NCBI GenBank assembly: GCA_023055355.1
Contig: JALJCS010000004.1
Coordinates: forward strand, 18,068,244-18,132,243
Reading direction: 5' to 3'
Origin: Agelaius tricolor
Taxonomy: Eukaryota; Chordata; Aves; Passeriformes; Icteridae
Length of the DNA: 64,000 bases
Made by a program: the position numbers and the translations under genes
Notes under the pieces: generated by a model
Seen by the model: the letters and a program-made list of their open reading frames with translations, nothing else
What the model was told of the DNA's origin: nothing
The model's database searches: none
Part shown: piece by piece, positions 10,095-20,836 of the stretch
Layout of the letters: each line of letters starts with the position of its first letter
Numbering within the stretch: the first letter of the stretch is position 1

Positions 10095-12705
10095 TGAGGA
10101 AGAATAGGAGAAATTAGAGGTTGCTGTGCTGTTGCAGGGCTATGACCCCTTTGGGTGGGAAAGCTTATAACTTATAAGGGCTGCAATAGATGTATACAGG
10201 TTCTTTAGAGACTGGAAAGGAGGGTAGGAAGGTAGGAAGTTGCCTTTATATGAGAGAAGTGGGAATGCATTGAAGCTCTGCCTTGGAATTCATGATGAGT
10301 TAACTCAGAGCTTATTAGTCAGGATTAGCAGGCTGATCAACAGGAATAATTTTTGTGTGTCTGCTACAGACTGCTCCTGGTCAGGGAGAGCAAGTGGATA
10401 AGACAATTTTCAGACTACTAGAGTTAGCTTCACATTCATAGAACTTGCATCTCATGGAGAACTTCAGGGACCACAATATCTTCTAGAAGCACAACACAGA
10501 ATGGCAGATCACCAAGGGTTTTGAAATGCATTTTAGAAAAAGCTTCCAGATATGTGGCTGAGAACCTGAGGTTTAAAATCTGGGATTTAAAATGTATTTC
10601 TAGAAATATAAGAAAATAGATGTTTTAGAAGGTGTGACAGAAACCCTTCCCAAACAGTCTGAATTCTTAGGAGTTATTAATTAGTCACTGATGAGCAATG
10701 ACTTTCTGCTAGACCTGTTTTCGACAAATAAAGAAAAATGTCTTTGTGGATGTTCAGGGGAAGCCTTAGCTGTAGTGACCCTGAGATTATGGTGTTCTGG
10801 AGAGCAGTAAACAAAGGAGAACCATAACCCTGAACTTCAGGGGAGCAGTTTTCAGCCTGAATCTTTTTCAAATAAACACAGGGAATATATATATCTGGAG
10901 AGGAGAGACCTCTGGAAGAATTTGTTGACTTTAAAGAATCACCTTTCAAACTCCAGAGGAGTTGAACCCCTTGAACACAAAATGAAGTAAAAATATAAAC
11001 AATAAGATAGTGACAAAACTCAGATGCAAAAACTAAGTACAAGAGGTGGAAAAGGGGAAAGATGCCCTGGGAAGAATATAGACAAGCAGTTTGAACATAC
11101 TGAGACATGGTTAGGAAAGCAAAACTCACCTAGAAATAAATCTTCCAAAAGATGTGAAGGGAAACAAGAAAAGTTTTCAAAAGTTTATCAGTAGTAAAAA
11201 GAAGACTATGGAAAATGTTGGTCAGCTGGTGAATAGGGCAGATCTCATGGAAAAGGACACAGAAAAAACTGAAGAAATGAATGCCTACTTGACCTCTCTT
11301 CTGTCAAGAGCAGCAATTAGGAATTCCAGGAATGTATGGAACATGTAAGACTCAGCCTCAATACAGGAGGATCAGGTTAGCGGTTATTTAGATAAACAAA
11401 ATATGCACAAGATCATGGGACCTGATAGGGTGTGCCCATGAGAGTCACTTCTATATTTAAGAAGGTACAGAAATGGGATCCAGGGAGCTACAGACCAGTC
11501 AGACTCACCTTGATCCCTTGGAGGGTAAAGGTGGAAGCCCTCTTAGAAACCCTTTTGAAATACATGAAGGACAAGAAGTTGATTAGAAGTAGTCATCATG
11601 GGTTTATGTTTAACCTAAATGATAAGTTTTTATTCTAAGATAATTGGCTTGATGGATGAGGGGAGAGAAGTGGATGTTGGTTATACTGACTTCAACAAGG
11701 TTTTCAACACTGTTTGCCATAATACCTTCACAAACAGACTGAGGAGTACAGGCTATAAGTGCGCGAGGAGTTGAAACAAAAAACAGCTGAATTTCTAGGC
11801 TGAAAGAGTTGTGGTCAGTGGTATGAACTGAGAACTAGTGATGTACTCCAGGGTTCAACAGTTTAAAATCTTCATTCATGACCTGGATTCTGGTACAGAG
11901 GGCATTCAGTGAGTTTACAGATGATACAAAGCAGGGAAGAATGTTTCTCGTGCCAGATGGGTATGCTCCTAGTCAGAGGGACTTCGACATCTGGACAAGT
12001 CAGTAGATAGGAACCTCATGAAATTCATAAAGATAAAGAAGAGATCTTTGGAACAAGAAGACCATCCACCAGTACCTGTTGGGGGACAAGAAGATGGAAA
12101 GCAGGCTGGCAGAAAACAGCATGGAAAACCTACTGAACCAATTGGTCATGAGCAATGTGTCAGAAAGAGACAGAAAACATCCTGAGATGAGTTGGGGAAG
12201 AGTTGAAGAGTAGTGACACTTACTCTCAGCACTTGTGAGACCACATCTGGCTGCTGCTTCCAGATCTGGGTTCTGCAGTACGAGAAATTTGTGACTTTGG
12301 TGGAGTGAGTCCAGTTAAGCTTGCAGGTATTGGAACACCTGCTATTCAAGGGGAGGCTGAAAGAGCTGGGGCTATTTAGCCTGAAGAAGAGAAGTGAGAT
12401 CACTTACTGGTTATCTTATCAGTGTGTACAAATATCAGATGGCAGAGGATATAGAAGAGAAAGACAGACTCTCAGTAATTGCCCGGGACAAGATGAGATG
12501 AGAAATTCCACAATAAGTCTGACTATGCAGTGGAACAGGTTTCCCAGTGATTTTGGTTTTTTTCAGTTTGCTCTGAAAGATGTCAAAAATTAACTGGAGA
12601 AAGTCCTGAATATCCTGTCGTAACTGCAAAGTTAGCCCCTGTTATGATGAGGTGTTGACCACCCACATGTCTTTCCCAGCTTCTATTATTCTGTAACTCT
12701 GTAGT
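10095..12705 (+). mobile_element. CR1 LINE ORF2 relic (endonuclease to RT to 3' end), forward, interrupted
   Basis: This is a long, old CR1 copy. The first block (10110-10470) matches the endonuclease part, including the segment ending near GTCTGCTACAGAC and the LMGDF-like segment. After an interruption at 10569-10684 the homology resumes with TTTCTGCTAGACCTG. RT blocks follow: the GNKKSF.K.ISSKKKT.ENVG and LNAYF-like region (open frame 11154-11348), the PGSYRPVRLT block (open frame 11432-11638), motif A as TDFNKVFNTVCH near 11685 (first Asp kept, second changed to Asn), and the active-site box as FTDD (11914-11925) instead of FADD. The RLKELGLFSLKKR block follows at about 12355 (open frame 12321-12593). 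The copy ends near 12705 in TTCTATTATTCTGTAACTCTG, a decayed form of the CR1 terminal octamers. Many frameshifts and stops make it a pseudogene of a retroposon ORF, with no host function implied. The 150-codon reverse frame at 10677-11129 is its antisense shadow. Confidence 0.88.
10569..10684 (+). repeat. 116-bp exact duplicate, copy 1 (insert within CR1)
   Basis: These 116 bases are identical, base for base by eye, to 14030-14145. Here they interrupt CR1 ORF2. Joining the flanks ...GAGAACCTG and TCACTGATGAGCAATGA... restores a continuous CR1-like reading, so this copy looks like the insertion. There is no target-site duplication, no terminal inverted repeat, no poly-A tail and no TG...CA ends, so it does not look like a transposon. 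Confidence 0.9.
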
Positions 12706-14029
12706 TACTCAAATCAGTAGGGACTGTCTCAGTCTTCTCACATTAAAATGTCAGTTCTCCATAAGGAAAGCCGAAATGCTGGAAATAGCAAGACTAAACT
12801 AGAAGTACCAGAAATTCTTCATGCATTTGAAACCTGATTCCTCCTGGATACATCAGAAATGTGTTGAAATAGAGAGACTGCTTATATGTTGATGTAAGCT
12901 GTGTATGTAGGTGGACAAGCGGATGTGCAAAAAAAGAAAGTGAAAATAATAAATTCTGAGTCCATCATCACTTTATCTGTATATTGTATTCCACTCACTT
13001 TTCTTTTTGTTTCTTCTCTTTGGACAAAATTCCTGTGTTTTTAAAGCCTGAATCCTGAATGGACCTTTTGTGATCCACTTGCCTATGATTCCCTCTTAGT
13101 AAAAGTGGGACTGCATAAAGAGCATTAACCAGCCCTATTCTTGAGTCTGTAAACTTTCAGAGCCTGAGCCTCTGAGGTGCTCTTGGAGACACTGCCAAAG
13201 CACATGCCATCCCTCATGATTAGGAAAAAATCTATGATAAGACTTTAGGAGTTACCACCCTCTAATTCCTCCTTAAATCACAGTAAATCCAAACTACGTG
13301 AAAATAAGAAGACTTTTGCTGACCCAAGAGTCCTGTTTGCCATACATTTTAGAGTTGCCTTTTTATTGTTTTAGTACAGTAGTAAGGACAGTACAGCCAG
13401 GTTAAAAAATTTTAACAATGAACCTCAAAAAGCCCCAACTGCTTTAGCAAAAATATTTACCAGTATTTAGGTCATTTGTACAAAGGATGGTTGGTTTTAT
13501 GTCTGTCTATGATTATGTTTTTATATCAGATTTTAATCTGTTTTCCATGTGTCTCTATTGAAAAACATGACACCTGAAAGATACATCTCTGTGACAACTT
13601 CTGGTCACCTTAGCATCACTGGCAGACTTTGAGAGACTTCAGTCATCCAGTACTTGTAGATTTCTGGGAAAGAAATATTGTTTTAAGCCAGCTTTATATT
13701 TTTTTTTGTATCTGCAAGGCAGTGCAAAGAGGTGAAGGTCACGAGCATTCAGGCCCAGAGTTGGCTTTCTTCATATTTCTAATACTAGTGTGAAGTTGCT
13801 AACAGTGAAGGGTGACATAAAAGGAGAAGTCTCAAAGCTGCACAGAAAGAATCTGATTAGGGAAACGAAGCCAGCAATTAAGGCCAGGAAGAAATAAAAT
13901 GACAGACAGAACACAGGGGTCAAAAAAGAGTGATCTTTAAAGAGAACTGAGGATGAGAGGTCAGGGAAAATAAGAAAAAACTAGACAGTTTCTGAGGAAC
14001 AGAATTACAGAAAAAGAGCACTTTTAAGT
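12706..14029. other. Unique sequence, nothing recognised
   Basis: A moderately AT-rich stretch between the CR1 relic and the second copy of the 116-bp duplicate. It is purine-rich from about 13800 to 14010. No exon, RNA gene or transposon is recognised. Confidence 0.5.
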
Positions 14030-14145
14030 AGGTTTAAAATCTGGGATTTAAAATGTATTTCTAGAAATATAAGAAAATAGATGTTTTAGAAGGTGTGACA
14101 GAAACCCTTCCCAAACAGTCTGAATTCTTAGGAGTTATTAATTAG
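14030..14145 (+). repeat. 116-bp exact duplicate, copy 2 (probable source)
   Basis: Identical to 10569-10684 and in the same orientation, 3461 bases downstream. The flanks here (ends ...CTTTTAAGT and AGAGGCTATT...) belong to no repeat that I recognise, so this locus is the likely donor. The segment itself has no coding content; its only internal feature is a short repeat of TTTAAAAT. Confidence 0.9.
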
Positions 14146-15885
14146 AGAGGCTATTATTACAAAGAAATTCTGGTTCCCACTATTACCATACATAGCAGAA
14201 GAGCCAGTGCAGTTTTAAATATATACCCACATTTGGTTGTATAGCAACGGTTGTATTCCAAGTGTACAGCTGTATTTCACATGTGGGAGAGGATCTTTGT
14301 CAAACACCAGGGACTATGACCATGTGCCCATGGCTACAGAGGAGTCTTACAGCAATTCCATACAATTTTGCTAATTGTACTCTGCTTTCTGAAATATTGT
14401 CTGAGTTTTGAGACTGAGATTCTCTACAAAATTAGTATTTTCTTCTTTCTTGTAACATACCATAAGGAATTTGACATTTAGTGTTGAGACAAAATTTTCG
14501 TCCTTAAAATCCTTAAAATCACCTAATGCTTCTGAGACCTTTATAATCTGGTTAGTCTGAACTATGAAAGATAGCACTCACCTGGAGAAAATTAGGCTAT
14601 CTCTTATGAATCAAAAGCTGCACACTCTAGAATCTTTTTTTCTTTTCTCAGAGACATGGGGTGCTATGAAAAGAGCAGAAAGTTTGAAATTTTTTTGCCT
14701 AATGAAGGGGAAGAAGGAGCATGTTGAGTGTGGCAAAGTCTCACAAGTTTAAGAGGCTGAGTGGTGCTGTATGCCAGATGATGCTGATCTGTCGAAGCAG
14801 CTGTGCTGAGAGTATTGATAATTTTTCTTTTTCTGATATCACTGTGCCAGGATAATTAGACTTCATTGCTTCACACTGTCATGGGTGTTCTGAATTTGAG
14901 AGGTTATCACTTGTGAGCACTTAAATCTGAAGTACTAGTGTGTTACTAATGCATTTGTATGCATATGAAGAACAGATAATATTATACTTTGCTTGTTGTA
15001 TTATATGCTTTAATTGAAAAAAACAAGATTGAAATGGATGGAGGAATGATGTACACTATACACTAAATCAAAGATGTGTTATAGACAATAATCAGCTACA
15101 TTGGCTGTGTTTACCTTTTTTTTGCCTCCTAATGCTTCCTTTTATTCTTATATTTTGTATAATACCTTGTGAGCATAGACATTTAAACCAAGCAGCATAA
15201 TGATACGGGACAATTTTCTTTTTTATTCCTGCAATATTTCAAGGAGAGAGAAAAAAAAAAAATCAATAAACCTTCACTTGGTTGTACATAGTCAAACAAG
15301 CATTGGTTCTCTGAAAATCAGTAAACTTGACGTATGGAAACAGCTCTCCTGTGGAGAAGGATGGGCATTAGTTCTGCATGGTACTCTTCAGTAGGACCAA
15401 TAGCAATGAAGTGTCCATGACATAATTTTGACATAGGTAGTAGACTCATAAAACTAAAGTATGATTACATCAAGCAGTGAAAAGAAGCTGCTGCAAGGAC
15501 AGTTATGGAGTGAGACAGGGAGCTAAAGAACAGTAACAAAGCCCTACACTCAAGCGTTTCTTTGGCATCATTCTACCAACGGAGCGTAAAACAGCTGCAT
15601 CCAGCTCTGCTAATTTGCTCATCCCTTCTTCCTTCTTTCCATCCTGCTGCTAGATGCTTTTTAGACTGTTGGCTGCAAACTTTAGGCAAGCAGCTCAAGC
15701 AGCTGGTGTGCCTGATACTTCTCTTGCCAAGAAAGGTCTTGGATAACCCAAGCTAAATATTTGAGGTTTCTCATGGTATAATGCATGAATTCAGATATTA
15801 ATTGACATCATCCTTGAAGAAAAATACTGCAGCTGACTGCTCAGGGTTATTTGCAGCGTTTGATTTAGGTTAGTTTTACTGCTAA

Positions 15886-15970
15886 ATTCCTTTTCTTTTC
15901 TTTTCCTTTTTTTTTTTTTTTTTGTTTTGGTTTTTTGTTTTTGTTTAGTTTAGTTTAGTTTAGTTTTGTT
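15886..15970. repeat. Pyrimidine/T tract with (GTTTA)n
   Basis: Begins with TTTTC repeats, then a long T run, then TTTTG-type units, and ends in four copies of GTTTA (about 15943-15963). Simple sequence only. On the reverse strand this is an A-rich tail-like tract, but no retroposon body is recognised next to it. Confidence 0.8.
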
Positions 15971-17307
15971 TTTAAATTTACTGGCTAGGGGCCAATTCAG
16001 AATGGTCTGAATGTTAAGATAATTTCTGCCTGCTTAGAGAAGCCTTTAAAAGCTCTTCATGACAAGAGTGGAGTTTGTAATCCACCACTACACGTACTAC
16101 TCTTTGTAACTGCATGTTGCGTTTATACAGACTAGAAAACTTGTCACACTGCTTGATGCAATAAATCAGTAGCTATTGAAAAAAGCTGCCAAGTTCATGG
16201 CAGGAAGTGTAAATTATTCAAGTCTCTTCAACAGCAGTTTAAAATGAGAATGTCCAGATAACCAAGAGATCAATCACCATGCTAAAAACTGCCCTGGTCT
16301 GCCAAAGGAAATTAAGTGAAGGAAAGTCCTATAGGTCTGTCAAAATTAGTTTGTCATAGGCAATGCTAGAAAAGAGTATATTCATGAAGATTACAACCCC
16401 AAACAACACACGTGGGGCACCTTTTTAATGGAAACTATCACTTTATCACCTTGTCTTTCTATACGCAACATAGAAAATCAGGTCAAAGTAACATTAGTGT
16501 TTAGATATTGGCTGCTATAATTTTTGCTCAATGCCAAGTGAATGTCAAGAAGTGCTATCATTCAGAGTGGTACTACGTGGGTCAGTTATAGCTTCAAAAC
16601 ATCTTGCACCAGTTCCATTTTTTGTAATGTTCAGTGAATGGAAAATGTATTTCTTTCAACTATAGGGAAAATACTGTAAAAGAGTCTTACATTTTCTTCC
16701 CCTCAAGAAAAACATCTTTTAATTGGAAAGGTTTTATACTCTTAGAAAGAAAATAGGACAAACAAGTGAGGGAAAAAATGAATGACAAGCTCACTGAACT
16801 CTTCACCTTTTCTTAATGAATTGAATATACTTGATACTCAGATATTCTTTCCAAAGTTTCAACAGCAGATGATCAAATGTAAATAAGCCCCATTTGTTTT
16901 AGTAGACTGTTTTGTCTCAGGCCTTGAAAAACATCAAAAGGAGCAGGATAAGATCAGTTAGAGTATGATCAGCTATAGCCTTTCACTGAGACCTAAATTT
17001 CTTACAGAAGTTTTAAATGTCGCTCAGAAATTAACCCATGTCAACAACAGGCAAACATTTTGATCAATTACAAATTCCAGACTAGAACAGAAGCATTCCA
17101 CCTGGCTTCTTCTCTGTCTTTTAAAGGAATATTTGACTAACTGATGAGAATACAAACACTTCCAGTAGGTATGGTGTATACGGTAGATTTTGTACCGCAA
17201 TTGTCAATGACGTTATAGTTCGTATTGAATTCTTTATGAATTTCTTTCACGCAATAAATTCACCTGGGCAAAGCCTGGTCTTGAAAATACCATTTTTCTG
17301 TGGAGTA

Positions 17308-17356
17308 AAATTGGAAAGTGTACTAATTAGTGAAAAATTGGAAAGTCACTAATTAG
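17308..17356 (+). repeat. Local direct repeat, about 28-bp spacing
   Basis: AAATTGGAAAGT followed by CTAATTAG occurs twice in succession, with small changes between copies. This looks like a slippage duplication. The TAAT cores resemble homeodomain sites, but such cores are common in AT-rich DNA. Confidence 0.7.
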
Positions 17357-17921
17357 CTTTCAAAATTTATTAGCAATTTGACAGTCTTCTTTTCATATGC
17401 AGGTTAAGAGGCAAAGTTCCAGAAAAGAGAAATAGTATGATAACTTGAAGTTATATAGGTGTATATCTGAAGATTTTGTGATATGTTAATGTGAAAATTC
17501 CATGCACATTGCATGTTATGATGTTTCGTTCCATCATACCAAGAAAAGCCAGTGAGGAAGGATAGTTGTGTGAAAACGAGAACATAATTTGACAATTAAA
17601 AATTACATCATGTGGGGAAGAAATCATCCATTCAGTATGTGTCAAACATCTTTGTACACTGATTTATATCAAAGAAGCATGGTACTGAATGCAGCTGGTG
17701 TAAACTCGCACTTCAAGAGAACAAAGCAGCTGTGATCTGGAAGAGCCATTAAGGATCATGATACAAACTCTGAGAAATGACAGCCTGAGCAGGAGAAATA
17801 GTCAGAGGCAAGTGCAAGATTGGTATGGATGATGCTTCTGAAGTCTGCCAAAATGCCACATGTATTTTCTGAATCTTACAGATCTTGGCATCCACATGAC
17901 TACCTGATCAACCATAGAAAT

Positions 17922-17975
17922 GATGGAAGAGAAAGGGCCATAAATGTTTCCACAAGTGATGGAAGAGAAAGGGCC
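17922..17975 (+). repeat. Local 18-bp direct repeat, 36-bp spacing
   Basis: GATGGAAGAGAAAGGGCC occurs at 17922-17939 and again exactly at 17958-17975, separated by 18 bases. Probably a small local duplication. Confidence 0.85.
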
Positions 17976-19599
17976 CTACATTCAGTATAAATAGTTTGTT
18001 ATGTTTCCTTAAGGCTTTCCATCTGATCAAAGAAACCCATTTTGAACTTATGAAGCCTATGAATTAAGACTTGATATGTTTTATGGAGCACAAAGGGAAA
18101 AAATAGGAAGGCAAAGCTGAGGCAAAGTACAAGAGCTGACACAGAGATAACTGAGTTATTCTTGCATTGCTCAGCATCTCTAAACAAGATTATTCTTCAG
18201 TTGCCCAAATAAGAGAGTTACATCTCCAAATTCTAAGAATCAATCTTATTAATTTAGTCAAGGTCATAAGCAGAGCTGTCTCATATATATTAATTTGACA
18301 GTTGTTATGTATTTTGAAGCTATAAAGAAAAAAAGAGTTGTTTATTTTCTTTATGACTGGACATTTAGCATGACCTTATATTCAGTTTAAAGAGATGTAC
18401 GTTGGATTGTTTTCCTTAGGAAGGTGTTGTAACTATAATATTTAATTTAAAATAAAATTAAAAGCTCAAGAGAAAAAATAATTGCCATCCATTTATTGTT
18501 AAACTTCCAATAGTTAGACTTTCAGAAATGTAGTGTCCAATCTAGGGCTTTAATTTTCTTAATGACTTTAGTTTTGGCATGAAGATGTAGATTTGGAGAT
18601 TATATCCAAGTTAATACACTTGTTTTTGTCTTCTGGTTGCATTAGTGGTCCTTGAAGGCAAGGAAGACAGATGCTCAAAGTTTACAGTTTAGTGGGCTAT
18701 TTATAAGTAAGGACTGAAAATCAGTTGGGAAAAAATGATTGTACATAGATTATACATAATCTCTATTAATACTGAACAGGTATTTTTTCTAGAAAAGCCA
18801 CAGGCTTGCAGCACAGAATAAGGAAGACAGAGGAACAAGACAATTCTGAAAATTCTGAATTGAATATTAATAACTTAGCAAAGAGCATGAACTTCCTGAA
18901 AATGTTACAGGCAAAATAAAACTCACCAGGTGTCTAATACTCTTTTGTATTGATTTTACGTCCTTCAGTAATTTACATGCAGGTAGGATGAAACATGATA
19001 TTAATCATATATCACATGCCCCTGAGTGAGCCACAAAGAATTTCAGCTGCCTGTCAAATAATTGTTATTTTCTGAGGTGTGCATAAGAAAAGTATAATTA
19101 TGAACATGCATCAAAAAGTGTTGAAAATAAGAAGAGATGGCTGTGTGGGGAAACAGTTCATTCACACACAGGAAAATCTTTAGGGAAAAAAATAGGTACA
19201 GGAAAATCTTTGCATACCAGGAACACAAGTCATTCTAATGTGTCTGAAAGAAATATCATGTTTGCATGCGAGTGTTTAGTAGAAGTCAGAGCTAAAGTAA
19301 CAGACACATGAAAACTGAAGAATATTGTGTGTATCCAGTCGGAAATTTGCCATATCTTTTTTTGTCATATCCTACACAATACTTGTGACAGGTAAAAGGA
19401 AAATGGTTTGCAGAAGCAAACCCAGTGTCAAGGGTGGTAAAGCTACAGGAGCAGTCAGATGTAAAGATCTCATGTACATGTACTTTATCTTCAGAAACAT
19501 ATCTTTATCTAGATGACCATCAGGAGAAAAGAAACTGTGTTCTAGACATAGGTAACCATGGGGACACTCAGTGAAAGCTGTAGTTAGCTAACCTTCCAG

Positions 19600-19730
19600 G
19601 GTTAGTTATCTATAGTTATCTATAGATATTTATATATCTAACTATCTATATCTATAGGTATATCTATATCTAGATGATATATATCTATATCTAGATTATA
19701 TAGCTAGATATCTATCTATAAATACTAACT
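19600..19730. repeat. Imperfect TATC/TAGA microsatellite
   Basis: A run built from TATC, TATAGA and TAGATATA units, with many internal inverted matches such as CTATATCTAGAT... and ...ATATCTAGATTATATAG. It can fold into AT-rich hairpins and is expected to vary in length. Confidence 0.85.
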
Positions 19731-20758
19731 GCAACTGTACCTAGAAAATAGGAAAGAAACATCTAGGACGGCAAAGAAGTTTAGTGATGCTTAGATGAGA
19801 AATGAGACAAGATGATCTAGGATTTTTCAAATTTGTCCCTTCCTTATTGTCTATTACAGAGAGAATAACAAAAATGCATCTCTGAGCCAGGCTTGTGTCA
19901 AGTAGGATGGCATCTCTTTTCTTGGGCTTGTTAGCACTGCTGTCCTCTTGGAATAATTTATTCCTAAGGAAGTTTTTTAAATAACATTTTCTTCTTTCAT
20001 CCTATGTGTCCATGAGCTTTTGTTTATTGTTCTGTGCACGAACATACATCCAGTCCTGATTATAGTACCAGTTTTGACAGATGTCTTTATTACCCAGTGG
20101 TAGAGGACTTTTCCCTCAGGCATTGCTTTCTGGATGACTTTATCTGACATAACTGGTGTGTATTGTTGAATTCCTTTTGAAAAGTTCTCTTGTGGGATTT
20201 CATGCTGTCACGCATCAAGAATTGTATAGTCCTTTTATTTAAAAATCAATAAAATAAAAGTTTAAACAAAGAGAAACTACTGATAACAAACACTTAGTTT
20301 AATCAAAAGAAATGTTAAGTTCATTTACCTTGCAATATACAGAAGTATTGTATGTAAGGAAGGGCCCTGAGGTTTTCATTAAAGCAAAGTAAAGTTTTTA
20401 TTCCACATCAGGGTTTTTTATTAAAGACTTTTTAAAAAAAATTGCAAATATTGCTTATAGGAAAGTTTTAAAGAAAGATTGACAATTTAAAGGAAAATAG
20501 TTTTTGTGAAGCTTTTGTGATTCTTCTCGATATGTTCAAAATCAGTTTGGTTCCTCAAACATCTTTGTGTTTTGTTTTGGTAGATATTGTATTATTCACA
20601 TTATCAAAAATTACCCTCAGATCTATCATTGATCAAAATAAGAGAGGGTGTGACATGTTAAAATAGAAACTAATTTGAAATAGATACATTAGAGAATAAC
20701 AAAAAAAAAATCCATTGAAGAATTTAAAAAAAATCTTCTGTTGTTGTAAGGCACCTGT

Positions 20759-20761
<3 letters not shown>

Positions 20762-20832
<71 letters not shown>
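20762..20832. repeat. (AT)n microsatellite, about 35 units
   Basis: An uninterrupted run of alternating A and T, 71 bases long, ending at TAAAAGTG. Long perfect AT dinucleotide tracts are self-complementary and unstable, so the length given here may be collapsed or expanded relative to the true allele. Confidence 0.98.

Positions 20833-20836
<4 letters not shown>

Larger units (their letters stand above)
14146..20761. other. Long repeat-poor AT-rich segment
   Basis: About 6.6 kb without any interspersed repeat that I recognise. It holds simple-sequence tracts (15886-15970, 19600-19730), several small local direct repeats (17308-17356, 17922-17975) and a small CpG cluster (17181-17251). Open frames are all under 70 codons and none has an exon-like setting. 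Low repeat density over several kilobases fits either chance or a region holding conserved regulatory DNA; sequence alone does not decide. Confidence 0.5.

Noticed and set aside
10677..11129. 150-codon reverse open frame
   Set aside because: It is the antisense of the CR1 ORF2 relic and begins within the 116-bp insert, so it joins unrelated sequences.
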